Source of the DNA: an uncultured Clostridia bacterium
GTDB lineage: Bacteria; Bacillota; Clostridia; Christensenellales; Borkfalkiaceae
Reading direction: 5' to 3'
NCBI GenBank assembly: GCA_944330115.1
Contig: CALVIN010000002.1
Location: 203,812 to 267,811 of the forward strand
Length of the DNA: 64,000 bases
Shown: in pieces, positions 1-9,424 of the stretch
Position numbering within the stretch: the first letter of the stretch is position 1
Layout of the letters: every line of letters begins with the position of its first letter
Notes under the pieces: generated by a model
Told to the model about the DNA's origin: nothing
What the model saw: only the letters and a program-made list of their open reading frames with translations
Database searches by the model: none
Program-made: the position numbers and the translations under genes

Positions 1-2025
1 ATCGACGACCAGGTTTTAAGGCAGTTCGTCGACAGATACGAATATCTCAAAAACCTTGAGAAGCGCAAGGAGGAAGTGCGCAAATCTATCACCGACCAGG
101 GCAAGATGACCGACGAGATAGAGGCCGCCATAGAGGGCTGCCTTACGCTCACAGAAGTAGAGGACGTCTACCGCCCCTACAAGCAGAAAAAGAAGACGAG
201 GGCGTCCATCGCCATAGAGCGCGGCCTTCAGGGGCTTGCCGACTTCATTCTCGCCCAGGAGGGCGACCCCTACGCCGAGGCGGACAAATACATAGACGAG
301 GAGAAGGGCGTGCCCGACAGGCAGTCGGCCATAAACGGCGCGAAGGACATAATCGCCGAAATAATCTCCGACAACGCCGAACTCAGAAAGAAACTGCGCG
401 AGCTCTTTGAAAATCACGGGGAGCTGCAGTCGAAGATGGTAAACGACGACGGCAAGGGGACATACGCAATGTATGCCGACTATGCCGAGATTGTGCCCGA
501 AATAAAAAATCACCGCGTGCTCGCCGTGAACAGAGGCGAAAAGGAGGGGTGCCTCAAAGTAAAATTATACTTTAACCCCGACCTTGCAAAGCGCGTGTGT
601 GCGGCAAAATACGTACATTCTACGGGCGCGTGCGCCGAGCTTATAAAGGAGGCCGCCGACGACGGCTACGACAGGCTCATAGAGCCCTCGATAGAGCGCG
701 AAGTGCGCTCGGCCCTCTCGGAGCGTGCGGGCGAACAGGCCATAAAGATGTTTGAAGTAAACCTCCGCCCGCTGCTTTTGCAGCCTCCCGTAAAGGGCAA
801 GGTGGCGCTCGGGCTCGACCCCGGCTACAGAATGGGCTGCAAAGTCGCCGTGGTGGACGAGACGGGCAAGGTGCTCGAAACTTCGGTAATCTATCCCGTT
901 CCGCCGTTCAACCGCATTGAAGAGGCCAAAAAGATAATCAAAAACTTCATTAAAAAATACGGCGTGGATATGATAGCCATAGGCAACGGCACGGCGAGCA
1001 AGGAGACGGAGATATTCGTCGCCGACCTACTGAAGGAAGTCGATCGCGACGTGAGCTACATGGTGGTAAACGAGGCGGGCGCCAGCGTATATTCGGCCAG
1101 CCCGCTTGCCGCGGAGGAATTCCCCGACTACGACCTCAACGTGCGCTCGGCCATATCGATAGCGCGCAGGTTGCAGGATCCGCTTGCCGAACTTATAAAG
1201 ATAGATCCCAAGTCGATAGGCGTGGGGCAGTATCAGCACGACGTCGACCAAAAGAGGCTCGATTCCGCCCTCGGCGGCGTGGTGGAGGACTGCGTGAACA
1301 GCGTGGGCGTAGACCTCAACACGGCAAGCGCCTCCCTTTTGGAGCACGTGGCCGGCTTAAATTCGGGCATTGCAAAAAATATAGTTGCCTACCGCGAGAG
1401 CAACGGCAAATTCACCAGCCGCTCGCAGCTTTTAAAGGTAAAGAGGCTGGGCGAAAAGGCGTATGAGCAGTGCGCGGGCTTTTTGCGCATACCCGGCGGC
1501 GACAACATCTTCGACAATACCGCCGTGCACCCCGAGTCGTACGAAAAGGCCCAAAAGCTGTTAAAGCTCTTCGGCTACAGCGAGGAGGACGTAAAGGCGG
1601 GCGGGCTTGCCGAGCTGCCGCAAAAGGTAAAGGCGTTCGGCGAACAGAAGGCCGCGGAATACGCCGGGCTCGACGTCGCCACCCTGCGCGACATCGTCAC
1701 CGAGCTGCTGCGCCCGGGCAGGGACATACGCGACAGCCTCCCCGCACCCAAGCTGCGCAAGGATATAATGGGAATAGAGGACCTGCACGTCGGCATGGTG
1801 GTCGACGGCACAGTGCGCAACGTCATTGACTTCGGCGCGTTCGTCGATATCGGCGTGCACCAGGACGGCCTTGTGCACATCTCCGAGATAACCGACCGCT
1901 ATATAAAGCACCCCTCCGACGTGCTCAAGGTGGGCCAGCAGGTAAAAGCGGTGGTCATCAGCGTGGACGTAAAGAAGCAGCGCATAGGCCTGTCGCTCAA
2001 GCAGGTAAAAAAAATCACAAATTAA
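1..2025 (+). CDS. tex: Tex-family RNA-binding transcriptional accessory protein (5' partial)
   Basis: The reading frame is open from base 1, so the N-terminus lies outside the window; I estimate about 50 residues are missing from a family usually 710-780 long. In order one sees the Tex N-terminal helical region, a YqgF/RNase H-like domain (ALGLDPGYRMGCKVAVVD near position 830 of the DNA), helix-hairpin-helix repeats (LNTASASLLEHVAGLNSGIA) and a C-terminal S1 RNA-binding domain (VGMVVDGTVRNVIDFGAFVDIG). Tex is a cytoplasmic nucleic-acid-binding protein linked to transcription and RNA turnover; its exact reaction is not settled. It is followed within 70 nt by acpP, which has its own promoter, so the two are probably separate transcription units. 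Confidence 0.95.
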   Translation: MDDQVLRQFVDRYEYLKNLEKRKEEVRKSITDQGKMTDEIEAAIEGCLTLTEVEDVYRPYKQKKKTRASIAIERGLQGLADFILAQEGDPYAEADKYIDEEKGVPDRQSAINGAKDIIAEIISDNAELRKKLRELFENHGELQSKMVNDDGKGTYAMYADYAEIVPEIKNHRVLAVNRGEKEGCLKVKLYFNPDLAKRVCAAKYVHSTGACAELIKEAADDGYDRLIEPSIEREVRSALSERAGEQAIKMFEVNLRPLLLQPPVKGKVALGLDPGYRMGCKVAVVDETGKVLETSVIYPVPPFNRIEEAKKIIKNFIKKYGVDMIAIGNGTASKETEIFVADLLKEVDRDVSYMVVNEAGASVYSASPLAAEEFPDYDLNVRSAISIARRLQDPLAELIKIDPKSIGVGQYQHDVDQKRLDSALGGVVEDCVNSVGVDLNTASASLLEHVAGLNSGIAKNIVAYRESNGKFTSRSQLLKVKRLGEKAYEQCAGFLRIPGGDNIFDNTAVHPESYEKAQKLLKLFGYSEEDVKAGGLAELPQKVKAFGEQKAAEYAGLDVATLRDIVTELLRPGRDIRDSLPAPKLRKDIMGIEDLHVGMVVDGTVRNVIDFGAFVDIGVHQDGLVHISEITDRYIKHPSDVLKVGQQVKAVVISVDVKKQRIGLSLKQVKKITN

Positions 2026-2026
2026 C

Positions 2027-2055
2027 TTGACAATTATTACATCATATTGTAAAAT
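2027..2055 (+). promoter_or_regulatory. acpP promoter
   Basis: TTGACA (2027-2032), 17-bp spacer, TAAAAT (2050-2055), beginning just after the tex stop. A CGGAGG Shine-Dalgarno follows upstream of the acpP ATG. Confidence 0.8.
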
Positions 2056-2091
2056 TTATTTGCAATGAAATTACTCGGAGGATAACGATTT

Positions 2092-2313
2092 ATGTTGGAA
2101 GAAATAGCTAAGATGCTCGGTGAACAGCTCGACGTCGATCCCTCTACCATAACGGCAGATACCGATATCATCAAGGACCTCGGCGCCGATTCGCTTGACG
2201 TGGTAGAGCTCCTTATGGGCCTCGAAGAAAAGACCGGCAAGACCATACCCGAAGATAAGGTGGCCGAAATCAAGACCGTTGGCGACATTGCCAAAGTGCT
2301 TGAAACTCTCTGA
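2092..2313 (+). CDS. acpP: Acyl carrier protein
   Basis: A 73-residue acidic protein carrying the 4'-phosphopantetheine attachment motif GADSLDVVE, with the modified serine at residue 34. It shuttles acyl chains as thioesters in type II fatty acid synthesis in the cytoplasm. Length and acidity are normal for the family. It stands alone between tex and leuS, without the fab genes that often flank it, has its own sigma-A-type promoter and ends at an intrinsic terminator (2334-2357). The start follows a strong CGGAGG Shine-Dalgarno. Confidence 0.97.
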   Translation: MLEEIAKMLGEQLDVDPSTITADTDIIKDLGADSLDVVELLMGLEEKTGKTIPEDKVAEIKTVGDIAKVLETL

Positions 2314-2333
2314 TAACGCAATTTAAAAACGAG

Positions 2334-2363
2334 CGCGGAGGAAGTATTTTCTCCGCGTTTTTA
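2334..2363 (+). terminator. acpP intrinsic terminator
   Basis: CGCGGAG (2334-2340) pairs with CTCCGCG (2351-2357), followed by TTTTTA. Confidence 0.8.
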
Positions 2364-2382
2364 CTATGTAAAAATTTATATC

Positions 2383-2447
2383 CTCGTTTGCGGCAAAAGC
2401 CGCAAACGAGGAGACGGCCTGCCGCACATGTGGTGCGGCAGGCCGTC
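2383..2447 (-). terminator. Double hairpin between acpP and leuS
   Basis: Two perfect stems lie side by side between the convergent genes: 12 bp with an AAAA loop (2383-2410) and 15 bp (2413-2447). On the minus strand the second-transcribed stem is followed by an A/T-rich stretch ending in several T residues. Probably the leuS terminator; the T-tract is weak. Confidence 0.6.
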
Positions 2448-2471
2448 TGTTTACTATATAATAGAGTCGTT

Positions 2472-4880
2472 TTAAACTATTATGTTTATAAGGCGCTTGG
2501 GCACGATGATGAACTTCTTTATTGCCTTGCCCTCGATGAGGGGAGCTATTTCGGCATTGGATTTTACGAGCTCCTCTATCTCGGGGTTGGGCATATCGAC
2601 GGGGATATTTATCTTCGTCTTTATCTTGCTGTTTATCTGCACGGCGTATTCAAATGTATCTTCGCCGCACTTCGCCTCGTCGAATTCGGGCCACTTTTCG
2701 TAGGTTATCGTATCCTCGTGTCCGAGCACGGTATGCCATATCTCCTCGGTGATGAAGGGTATCACGGGGTTTATCAGCTTTATGAAGCCCTCGGCATATT
2801 CGCGGGGGAAGGGCCTGCCTTCGGCAACTTCCTTATATACGGCGTTTATGAACACCATCATCTGCGATATCGCCGTGTTCACTTTGAGCGCCATATAGTC
2901 TTCGCTGACCTTCTTCACCGTCTGGTGATATATCTTTTCGAGGTTGGCGTTGCCCTCGTCGGAGATGGCGTCAAGCTCGAAGTACAGCCTGTGTATCCTG
3001 TCGATAAACTTCTTCGAGCCCTCTATGTTGGCGGTGTTCCAGGGTTTTGTGTCGGCCACGGGACCCATGAACATCTCATACATCCTCAAAACGTCGGCGC
3101 CGTAGTCGCGCACAACGTCGTTGGGGTTTATTACGTTGCCCTTTGACTTTGACATCTTTTCGCCGTCCTCGCCGAGGATCATGCCCTGGTGGAAGAGCTT
3201 TTTGAAGGGCTCTTTATAGGGCACGTATCCCTTGTCGTAGAGGAAGTTGTTCCAGAAGCGGGAGTATAGCAGGTGCCCCACGAGGTGCTCCTTGCCGCCG
3301 CAGTAGAAGTCGACGGGCATCCAGTGCTTCAAAAGGTCATAGTCGGCAAACTTTTCGTCGTTGTGAGGATCGCAGTAGCGGAGGAAGTACCACGAAGAAC
3401 CTGCAGAGCCTGGCATCGTGGCCGTCTCGCGCTTGCCCTTTACGCCGTCTATCGTGACGTTCACCCAGTCGGTGGCGTTGTCGAGCGGGGCCTTGCCGCC
3501 GCGCGCCTTATAGTCCTTCATGAGGGGAAGGGTGAGGGGAAGTTCCTCGTCCTTGAGCGCCACGTCCTTGCCGTTTTCGAGATGCACGATGGGCACGGGC
3601 TCGCCCCAGTAGCGCTGGCGCGCGAATATCCACTCGCGCAGCTTATACGAAACAGTCTTGTGTCCGCAGCCGTGCTCGGAGAGCCACTCGGCCATCTTGT
3701 CGATGGCGTCCTGCTTGTTGAGCCCGTTCAAAAAGCCGGAATTTATGTGCAGGCCGTCGCCGGTGAACGCCTCCTTGGAGATGTCGCCGCCCTCGAGCAC
3801 CTGAATTATGGGTATATTGAACTTCTTTGCAAATTCATAGTCGCGCGTGTCGTGCGCGGGCACGGCCATTATGGCACCCGTGCCGTAGGAGGTGAGCACG
3901 TAGTCGCTTATCCATACGGGTATCTTTGCGCCGTTCACGGGGTTTATTGCGTAAGCGCCCGTGAATGCGCCCGTCTTTTCCTTGTTGAGCTCCGTCCTCT
4001 CAAGCTCCGATTTGCTCGCGCAGGCCGCCTTATAGGCCTCCACCTCGGCAAGTTTGTCGGGAGTGGTTATCTTCTCGACGAGGGGGTGTTCGGGGGCTAG
4101 CACGCAGTAGGTCGCGCCGAACAGCGTATCTGCGCGGGTGGTGAATACGGTGAACTTTTCGTCGGTGCCGTCCACTTTGAAGTCGACGTTTGCGCCCACC
4201 GACTTGCCTATCCAATTGCGCTGTGCAGTCTTTGAAGCCTCGGGCCAGTCGAGTTCGTCAAGCCCCTCCAAAAGGCGCTCGGCGTACTTGTTTATGTCTA
4301 TTACCCACTGCTTCATGTTCTTGCGCACGACGGGGTAGCCGCCGCGCTCGCTCTTGCCGTCGATTATCTCGTCGTTTGCAAGCACGGTGCCGAGCTCCTC
4401 GCACCAGTTTACGGGCACGTCGGCATAGCGGGCGAGCCCCGCCTCGTAGAGCTGCTTGAATATCCACTGCGTCCACTTGTAGTAGGAGGGGTCGCAGGTG
4501 GATACCGTCTGCGTGTAGTCGTACGAAAGGCCGAGCATTTTAAGCTGCGACGTAAAGGTGGCTATGTTCTTCTGTGTGAAGTCGGCGGGGTTGTTGCCCG
4601 TCTTTATGGCGTACTGCTCTGCGGGCAGGCCGAAGGAGTCGAACCCGATGGGGTGCAGCACGTTATAGCCCTGCATCCTCTTCATGCGGGCTATTATGTC
4701 GGTAGCAGTGTAGCCCTCGGGGTGGCCTACGTGCAGGCCGGCGCCGGAGGGGTAGGGGAACATATCCAAAACGTAGTATTTGGGTTTGGAAAAATCGTGG
4801 AGGTCGGTATGGAACGTGTTGTGCTCGTCCCAATACTTTATCCATTTCTTTTCAACATCGTTAAAGTTAGTGTAAGCCAT
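2472..4880 (-). CDS. leuS: Leucyl-tRNA synthetase
   Basis: A class I aminoacyl-tRNA synthetase of 802 residues charging tRNA-Leu. The nucleotide-binding HIGH-type signature appears as [13 protein letters not shown] near the N-terminus, the CP1 editing domain follows ([19 protein letters not shown] is its conserved threonine/aspartate region), and the second signature is [10 protein letters not shown]. The C-terminal anticodon-binding region is present and the length is normal. It is monocistronic, divergent from thrS, with a promoter at 4908-4937. Unlike thrS no T-box is visible upstream, and the leader is too short for one. Confidence 0.97.
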   Translation of the reverse strand: MAYTNFNDVEKKWIKYWDEHNTFHTDLHDFSKPKYYVLDMFPYPSGAGLHVGHPEGYTATDIIARMKRMQGYNVLHPIGFDSFGLPAEQYAIKTGNNPADFTQKNIATFTSQLKMLGLSYDYTQTVSTCDPSYYKWTQWIFKQLYEAGLARYADVPVNWCEELGTVLANDEIIDGKSERGGYPVVRKNMKQWVIDINKYAERLLEGLDELDWPEASKTAQRNWIGKSVGANVDFKVDGTDEKFTVFTTRADTLFGATYCVLAPEHPLVEKITTPDKLAEVEAYKAACASKSELERTELNKEKTGAFTGAYAINPVNGAKIPVWISDYVLTSYGTGAIMAVPAHDTRDYEFAKKFNIPIIQVLEGGDISKEAFTGDGLHINSGFLNGLNKQDAIDKMAEWLSEHGCGHKTVSYKLREWIFARQRYWGEPVPIVHLENGKDVALKDEELPLTLPLMKDYKARGGKAPLDNATDWVNVTIDGVKGKRETATMPGSAGSSWYFLRYCDPHNDEKFADYDLLKHWMPVDFYCGGKEHLVGHLLYSRFWNNFLYDKGYVPYKEPFKKLFHQGMILGEDGEKMSKSKGNVINPNDVVRDYGADVLRMYEMFMGPVADTKPWNTANIEGSKKFIDRIHRLYFELDAISDEGNANLEKIYHQTVKKVSEDYMALKVNTAISQMMVFINAVYKEVAEGRPFPREYAEGFIKLINPVIPFITEEIWHTVLGHEDTITYEKWPEFDEAKCGEDTFEYAVQINSKIKTKINIPVDMPNPEIEELVKSNAEIAPLIEGKAIKKFIIVPKRLINIIV

Positions 4881-4907
4881 ATATCTTTCCTCGCATTATT
4901 GCGTATT

Positions 4908-4937
4908 ATTATACAATACATCACACAGTTTTTGCAA
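4908..4937 (-). promoter_or_regulatory. leuS promoter
   Basis: On the minus strand TTGCAA (4932-4937), 18-bp spacer, TATAAT (4908-4913). The transcript would have a leader of about 20 nt. Confidence 0.7.
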
Positions 4938-4969
4938 ATATTTTTAAGCTTCATATGCCATTAAAGTTG

Positions 4970-4998
4970 TTGACAAACGCAATTAAAAATAATATCAT
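4970..4998 (+). promoter_or_regulatory. thrS promoter
   Basis: Consensus TTGACA (4970-4975), 17-bp spacer, TATCAT (4993-4998). The predicted start near 5005 coincides with the first bases of the T-box leader. Confidence 0.8.
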
Positions 4999-5004
4999 AT
5001 ATAT

Positions 5005-5232
5005 ACCGAACGCGAGGACAAGTACCGTCCGTGCGCGCCGTACAGAGAGCGGGATCTTTGGCTGTGAGTTCCGCGGGCGGCCGGGCAGCGGGAAACCACC
5101 TCTGGCAGCGTTTGGCGACAATTTTTTCAGAGCGGTCTTACGACAATTAAGGTGGAACCGCGCAAAATGGTATTTTTGCGCCCTTAAACTATGCGGCATA
5201 AAAGCCGTCGGTTTACGGGCGCTTATTTTTTT
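5005..5232 (+). promoter_or_regulatory. T-box riboswitch controlling thrS
   Basis: A tRNA-sensing transcription-attenuation leader. It shows GAACGCGAGG at the start of stem I, the AGAGAG element of stem I, a candidate ACC (Thr) specifier in GGGAAACCACCTC, and the T-box core AAGGTGGAACCGCG at 5149-5162. The antiterminator can form by AAGG/CCTT and GCGCAAAA/TTTTTGCGC pairing around the bulge. The competing terminator pairs GCGCCCTTAAAC (5178-5189) with GTTTACGGGCGC (5211-5222) and ends in TTATTTTTTT. Uncharged tRNA-Thr would favour read-through into thrS. Confidence 0.93.
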
Positions 5233-5261
5233 ACGATAACAATATCAGGAGATCCAATCAT

Positions 5262-7169
5262 ATGAAGGTTTATTTGAGAAACGGAGATCAGCTCGTACTC
5301 GACGGCGGCGCAAAGTGCTCAGACGCGGCTGCGGCTATATCCGAAGGCCTGGCGCGCAGCGCCGTGGCGGCAAAGGTCAACGGCGTGCTCTGCGACCTCT
5401 CGCATAAGCTTGCCGAGGGCGACAAGGTGGAGATAGTTACGCTCAAAGACAAGGAGGGGCTGGAGGTCTATCGCCACACCTGCGCGCACGTGCTCGCCCA
5501 GGCGGTAAAGACCATATTCCCCACCTGCAAACTTGCCATAGGCCCCGTTATAGAGAACGGTTTTTATTACGATTTCGACTTCAACACTCCCATAACCCAG
5601 GAAGATTTTGAAAAGATAGAGGCCGAGATGCAGAAGATAATCAAGGCCAACACCCCCATAGAGCGCTTCGAGCTGCCCCGCAAGGAGGCCGTAGAGCTCA
5701 TGTCGAAGTTCAAGGAGAAGTATAAGGTCGAGCTCATAAACGACCTCCCCGAGGACGCTGTAATATCCTTCTACAAGCAGGGCTCTTTCACCGATCTCTG
5801 CCGCGGCCCTCATCTGCCTTCGACGGGCAAGATAAAGGCCTTCAAGCTCACGTCTATCGCGGGCGCATACTGGCGCGGCAACGAAAAGAACAAGATGCTC
5901 ACCAGGATATACGGCGTTGCATTCGCCAAAAAGGACGAGATGCAGGCCTATTTCGACATGCTCGAAGAGGCCAAGAAGCGCGACCACATCAAGCTCGGCA
6001 AGGAGCTCAAGCTCTTCGCTCTCTTGAACGAGGGCAAGGGTTTCCCGTTCTTCCTGCCCAACGGCATGGTGCTCAAAAATATCCTCACCCAGTATTGGCG
6101 CGACCTGCACAGGAAGGAGGGTTATGTTGAGATACAGACGCCCATCATCCTTACCCGCAGCCTTTGGGAGACCTCCGGCCACTGGGACCACTACAAGGAG
6201 AACATGTATACCACCAAGATCGACGGCGAGGACTGCGCGATAAAGCCCATGAACTGCCCCGGCGGCATGCTCGTGTATAAACTCACCCCTCATAGCTACA
6301 AGGATCTGCCCATAAGGATGGGCGAGATGGGCCTCGTGCACCGCCACGAAAAGAGCGGCCAGCTCCACGGCCTCTTCCGCGTGCGCTGCTTCACCCAGGA
6401 CGATGCGCACATCTTCATGCTCCCCGAGCAGATCACCGACGAGATAAAGGGAGTTGTAAGGCTTACCGACACCATATATAAGCAGTTCGGCTTCAAGTAT
6501 AAAGTAGAGCTCTCCACCCGCCCCGCAAACAGCATGGGCACCGAAAAGGAGTGGAACATGGCGACCGACGCGCTGCGCGCCGCTCTCGACGAGCTCGGCT
6601 ATGAGTATGAGATAAACGAGGGCGACGGCGCATTCTACGGCCCCAAGATCGACTTCCACCTTCAGGACAGCATCGGCAGGACGTGGCAGTGCGGCACCAT
6701 ACAGCTCGATTTCCAGATGCCTCAGCGCTTCGAGCTCGAGTATGTGGGCGAGGACGGCGAAAAGCACCGCCCCATAATGATACACCGCGCCATCTTCGGC
6801 TCGATAGAGAGGTTCATAGGCATACTCATCGAGCACTTTGCAGGCAAGTTCCCCGTATGGCTCTCGCCCGTTCAGGTAAAGGTGCTCTCCATTACCGACA
6901 GGTCCAAGGACTATGCAAACTCCGTATGCGAAAAGCTGCGCGCCCACGGCATACGCGTGGAGATGGACGGCAGGAACGAGAAGATAGGCTATAAGATAAG
7001 GGAGGCCAAGCTCGAAAAGGTGCCCTATGTGCTCGTAGTCGGCGACGCCGAGGAGCGCGACGGCACGGTGAACGTCAACAAGCGCGGCGTGGAGGAGAAG
7101 TACTCGGTAAGCGTCGACGAGTTTGTTGAAACGGTCGTAAAAGAGAACGATGAAAAGGTGATCTTTTAA
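5262..7169 (+). CDS. thrS: Threonyl-tRNA synthetase
   Basis: A 635-residue class II synthetase charging tRNA-Thr. An N-terminal TGS domain (VYLRNGDQLVLDGGAKCSDA) is followed by the editing domain with HTCAHVLAQAVK, then the catalytic core with the zinc-site region KPMNCPGGMLVYK, VHRHEKSGQLHGLFRVR and DFQMPQRFELEYV, and the anticodon-binding domain. Length and domain order are typical. Expression is controlled by the T-box leader just upstream, and a good Shine-Dalgarno (CAGGAGATC) precedes the ATG. It lies ahead of infC-rpmI-rplT, the common Firmicutes order, but infC has its own promoter. Confidence 0.98.
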   Translation: MKVYLRNGDQLVLDGGAKCSDAAAAISEGLARSAVAAKVNGVLCDLSHKLAEGDKVEIVTLKDKEGLEVYRHTCAHVLAQAVKTIFPTCKLAIGPVIENGFYYDFDFNTPITQEDFEKIEAEMQKIIKANTPIERFELPRKEAVELMSKFKEKYKVELINDLPEDAVISFYKQGSFTDLCRGPHLPSTGKIKAFKLTSIAGAYWRGNEKNKMLTRIYGVAFAKKDEMQAYFDMLEEAKKRDHIKLGKELKLFALLNEGKGFPFFLPNGMVLKNILTQYWRDLHRKEGYVEIQTPIILTRSLWETSGHWDHYKENMYTTKIDGEDCAIKPMNCPGGMLVYKLTPHSYKDLPIRMGEMGLVHRHEKSGQLHGLFRVRCFTQDDAHIFMLPEQITDEIKGVVRLTDTIYKQFGFKYKVELSTRPANSMGTEKEWNMATDALRAALDELGYEYEINEGDGAFYGPKIDFHLQDSIGRTWQCGTIQLDFQMPQRFELEYVGEDGEKHRPIMIHRAIFGSIERFIGILIEHFAGKFPVWLSPVQVKVLSITDRSKDYANSVCEKLRAHGIRVEMDGRNEKIGYKIREAKLEKVPYVLVVGDAEERDGTVNVNKRGVEEKYSVSVDEFVETVVKENDEKVIF

Positions 7170-7274
7170 ATAAAAAGCCGCCCGCGCTTTTTCGCTGCGT
7201 AGGGCGGGAAGAAAGAAGTTGTTGCCTTTGCTTAAAAATTATGGCGCGCGGCGCAAAATATGATTAAAAATCGT

Positions 7275-7303
7275 TTGACTTTTTTTGCGCACCGTTGTAT
7301 TAT
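7275..7303 (+). promoter_or_regulatory. infC-rpmI-rplT promoter
   Basis: TTGACT (7275-7280), 17-bp spacer, TATTAT (7298-7303), driving a leader of about 160 nt. Confidence 0.8.
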
Positions 7304-7309
7304 ATCTGA

Positions 7310-7472
7310 GTAAGCAAAGGCAAAACCTTTCGCCGTACGGACGGTCTGTATCGGCATATAATGATTTTTTTTCCGCACGCATCGTTGTGCGGGGATATTT
7401 CAAGGTCATTATAGCGGTTTGCATTTGCAAGCCGCTTTTCTTTGCGGCAAATAAAATGAGAGGTAAAAAGTT
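7310..7472 (+). promoter_or_regulatory. Attenuator leader of infC-rpmI-rplT (L20-leader type)
   Basis: The 160-nt untranslated leader contains a hairpin CCGCAC...GTGCGG (about 7374-7393) and a terminator-like stem GCGGTTTGCA/TGCAAGCCGC (7414-7435) followed by TTTTCTTT. In Bacillota this operon is usually controlled by ribosomal protein L20 binding its leader and causing premature termination; position and structure fit, but L20 binding is inferred. The rest of the 303-base gap from 7170 holds only the promoter. Confidence 0.6.
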
Positions 7473-7985
7473 ATCAAAGATTCCTATTCTATCAACGAAG
7501 ATATCCGCGACAGGGAAGTCAGAGTAATAGCGTCCGACGGGCAGATGCTCGGCGTGATGAGCGCGGCTCAGGCGCAGAGGATAGCATACGAGCAGGAGCT
7601 CGACCTCGTTAAAATTTCCCCCACGGCCAATCCTCCCGTATGCAAGATAATGGACTACTCCAAATTCAAGTACGAGCAGGCGAAAAAGGATAAGGAAAAC
7701 CGCAGGAACCAGGCCGTAGTCGAACTCAAGGAGATAAGGCTCTCCATGACCATCGACGTGGGCGATATCGCCGTAAAAACCAAGCAGTGCCTTAAATTTT
7801 TAGAGGCCGGCAACAAGGTGAAGGTATCCATCCGCATGAAGGGCAGGGAAAATTCCCGCTCCTATCAGGGCGTGAAGGTGATGGAAAACTTCTTCGAAGG
7901 TTTGGGCGGCAAGGCGGTAATGGACAAAAAGCCGACTACCGAGGGCAGGAACATAATCATGATGCTCTCTCCGGTAAAGGACTGA
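7473..7985 (+). CDS. infC: Translation initiation factor IF-3, with an AUC start
   Basis: IF3 binds the 30S subunit and enforces start-codon and initiator-tRNA fidelity. The first in-frame ATG (7545) would cut off the conserved N-terminal segment; the homologous sequence continues upstream as YSINEDIRDREVRVIASDG to an in-frame stop at 7464. The best start is ATC at 7473, 9 nt after GAGAGG, giving 170 residues, the normal IF3 length. Non-AUG starts (AUU, AUC, AUA) are a known conserved feature of infC and let IF3 repress its own synthesis. Both IF3 domains are complete. First gene of the infC-rpmI-rplT operon. Confidence 0.93.
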   Translation: MKDSYSINEDIRDREVRVIASDGQMLGVMSAAQAQRIAYEQELDLVKISPTANPPVCKIMDYSKFKYEQAKKDKENRRNQAVVELKEIRLSMTIDVGDIAVKTKQCLKFLEAGNKVKVSIRMKGRENSRSYQGVKVMENFFEGLGGKAVMDKKPTTEGRNIIMMLSPVKD

Positions 7986-8028
7986 ACACTCATTTTAAAT
8001 TTTAAAAATATCATCGGAGGTTATAAAT

Positions 8029-8229
8029 ATGCCTAAGCAGAAATCACACAGCGGCACCAAAAAGCGTTTCTGGCTGACCTCTACCGGCAAGGTAAAGAGG
8101 GCGCACGGCGGCAAGAACCATAAGGCAGAAACCAAGAACAGAAAGAGAAAGAGAAATTTGCGTAAGAACACGTTAGTTTCCACCACACAGGAATCCACCG
8201 TAAGGTCGATGATTCCCTACAAGGACTAA
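8029..8229 (+). CDS. rpmI: 50S ribosomal protein bL35
   Basis: A 66-residue, highly basic protein starting MPKQKSHSGTKKRFWLTSTG, the typical bL35 N-terminus. It is part of the large subunit. A Shine-Dalgarno (CGGAGG) sits 8 nt ahead, and rplT follows after 15 nt, so it is co-transcribed with infC and rplT. Confidence 0.97.
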   Translation: MPKQKSHSGTKKRFWLTSTGKVKRAHGGKNHKAETKNRKRKRNLRKNTLVSTTQESTVRSMIPYKD

Positions 8230-8244
8230 GGAGGTCAAAACCGT

Positions 8245-8595
8245 ATGCGTATTAAAAGATCAGTAAACGCGCTCAAAAAGCGCAGAAAGATATTCCGCCT
8301 TTCCAAGGGCTATTTCGGCAACAAGTCCAAGTCTTACAGGATTGCCCGCGAAGCCGTTATGAAGTCTTTGAACTATGCGTTCAAGGGCAGAAAACTCCGC
8401 AAGCGCGATATGCGCAGCCTCTGGATAGCCAGGATCAACGCAGCCGCAAGAATGAACGGCCTCTCGTATTCCAAGTTCATGCACGGCCTTAAAGCTGCAG
8501 GCATCAACCTCAACAGAAAAGTACTTGCAGACCTCGCCGTAAACGACGCGGCGGCATTCACCGCACTTGCCGAAAAGGCAAAGGCTGCCGTTTAA
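8245..8595 (+). CDS. rplT: 50S ribosomal protein bL20
   Basis: A 116-residue basic protein with the bL20 signature ([20 protein letters not shown] near the N-terminus, [16 protein letters not shown] in the middle). It binds 23S rRNA early in 50S assembly and in many Bacillota represses this operon through the leader. Length is normal. It is the last gene of the operon, followed by a strong terminator at 8625-8655. Confidence 0.98.
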   Translation: MRIKRSVNALKKRRKIFRLSKGYFGNKSKSYRIAREAVMKSLNYAFKGRKLRKRDMRSLWIARINAAARMNGLSYSKFMHGLKAAGINLNRKVLADLAVNDAAAFTALAEKAKAAV

Positions 8596-8624
8596 GCGTT
8601 TTGTTTTGCGCGCAAGCGTATCAG

Positions 8625-8657
8625 ATTAAGCCTTGAAATACAGGCTTAATTTTTTGC
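8625..8657 (+). terminator. rplT operon terminator
   Basis: ATTAAGCCT (8625-8633) pairs with AGGCTTAAT (8642-8650), followed by TTTTTGCTTTTTTT. Confidence 0.9.
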
Positions 8658-8663
8658 TTTTTT

Positions 8664-9407
8664 ATGATAATAGAGTCAAGATCCAATCCGAAAGTTAAGG
8701 CGATGGCCGCCCTCAAAGAAAAAAAATTCCGCAGGGAGCGCCGCGAATACCTCGTTGAAGGCGCCAAGATGGTTTCGGAGTGCATGGCGGCGGGGTGCAG
8801 CGTCACTTCGCTAATGTGCACCGAGGAATATGCCGAAAGGTTTGCGGGCGCTGCAATCGTTTCGCGCGCGGTGTATGAGTATATGTCGGACGAGCGCTCT
8901 CCCCAGGGCGTGATAGCGTCCGTTGCCATGCCGGACTTCGAGCTCCGCCCGCCCGAGAGCAGCTGCATTTTGCTTGACGGGCTGCAGGATCCGGGCAACG
9001 TGGGCACGATAATACGAACGGCCAACGCCGCAGGCTACGGCGAGATATATCTTGCCGGCTGTGCAGATCCCTTTTCGCCCAAGGCGGTGCGCGCCAGCAT
9101 GAGCGGGGTGTTCTTCACCCGCATAATGACGTGCGCCTCGCCCGAGGAGGCTGCAGAGGTGTTGCAGGGCACGCCGCTCGTCTGCGCGGATATGGACGGG
9201 GCCGACGTGTTCGGCTTTGTTCCGCCAAAAAAGTTCTGCCTGTGCATAGGCAGTGAGGGCTCGGGTTTGAGTCGGATAGTGCGCGATGCGGCGGCATATA
9301 CGGTGAGCATACCCATGCGTCCGACGTGCGAAAGTCTGAACGCCGCCGTTTCGGCTGCGGTCTTGATGTATCTTTTAAAGGGTGCGGGCAGTTCCGCACG
9401 GCAATAA
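8664..9407 (+). CDS. TrmH-family (SpoU) RNA 2'-O-methyltransferase
   Basis: A 247-residue SPOUT-class methyltransferase that would 2'-O-methylate a ribose in tRNA or rRNA using S-adenosylmethionine. An N-terminal substrate-binding domain (residues 1-85) precedes the three SpoU motifs: DGLQDPGNVGTIIRTANAAG, LCIGSEGSGLS, and IPMRPTCESLNAAVSAAVLMY, which build the trefoil-knot cofactor site. In many Firmicutes this family (YsgA-like) lies near rplT, as here. The target nucleotide cannot be read from sequence. It begins inside the T-rich tail of the rplT terminator, and yebC follows after 17 nt. Confidence 0.9.
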   Translation: MIIESRSNPKVKAMAALKEKKFRRERREYLVEGAKMVSECMAAGCSVTSLMCTEEYAERFAGAAIVSRAVYEYMSDERSPQGVIASVAMPDFELRPPESSCILLDGLQDPGNVGTIIRTANAAGYGEIYLAGCADPFSPKAVRASMSGVFFTRIMTCASPEEAAEVLQGTPLVCADMDGADVFGFVPPKKFCLCIGSEGSGLSRIVRDAAAYTVSIPMRPTCESLNAAVSAAVLMYLLKGAGSSARQ

Positions 9408-9424
9408 GTTAAGGAGGTAAACAA

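Noticed and set aside
5319..6947. Long open frame of 542 codons opposite thrS
   Set aside because: It mirrors codon bias of a GC-rich gene on the other strand; composition is Leu/Ala/Val/Tyr-rich with no family resemblance and no ribosome site.
7545..7985. ATG at 7545 as the infC start
   Set aside because: It would delete the conserved first 24 residues of IF3, which are present in frame upstream.
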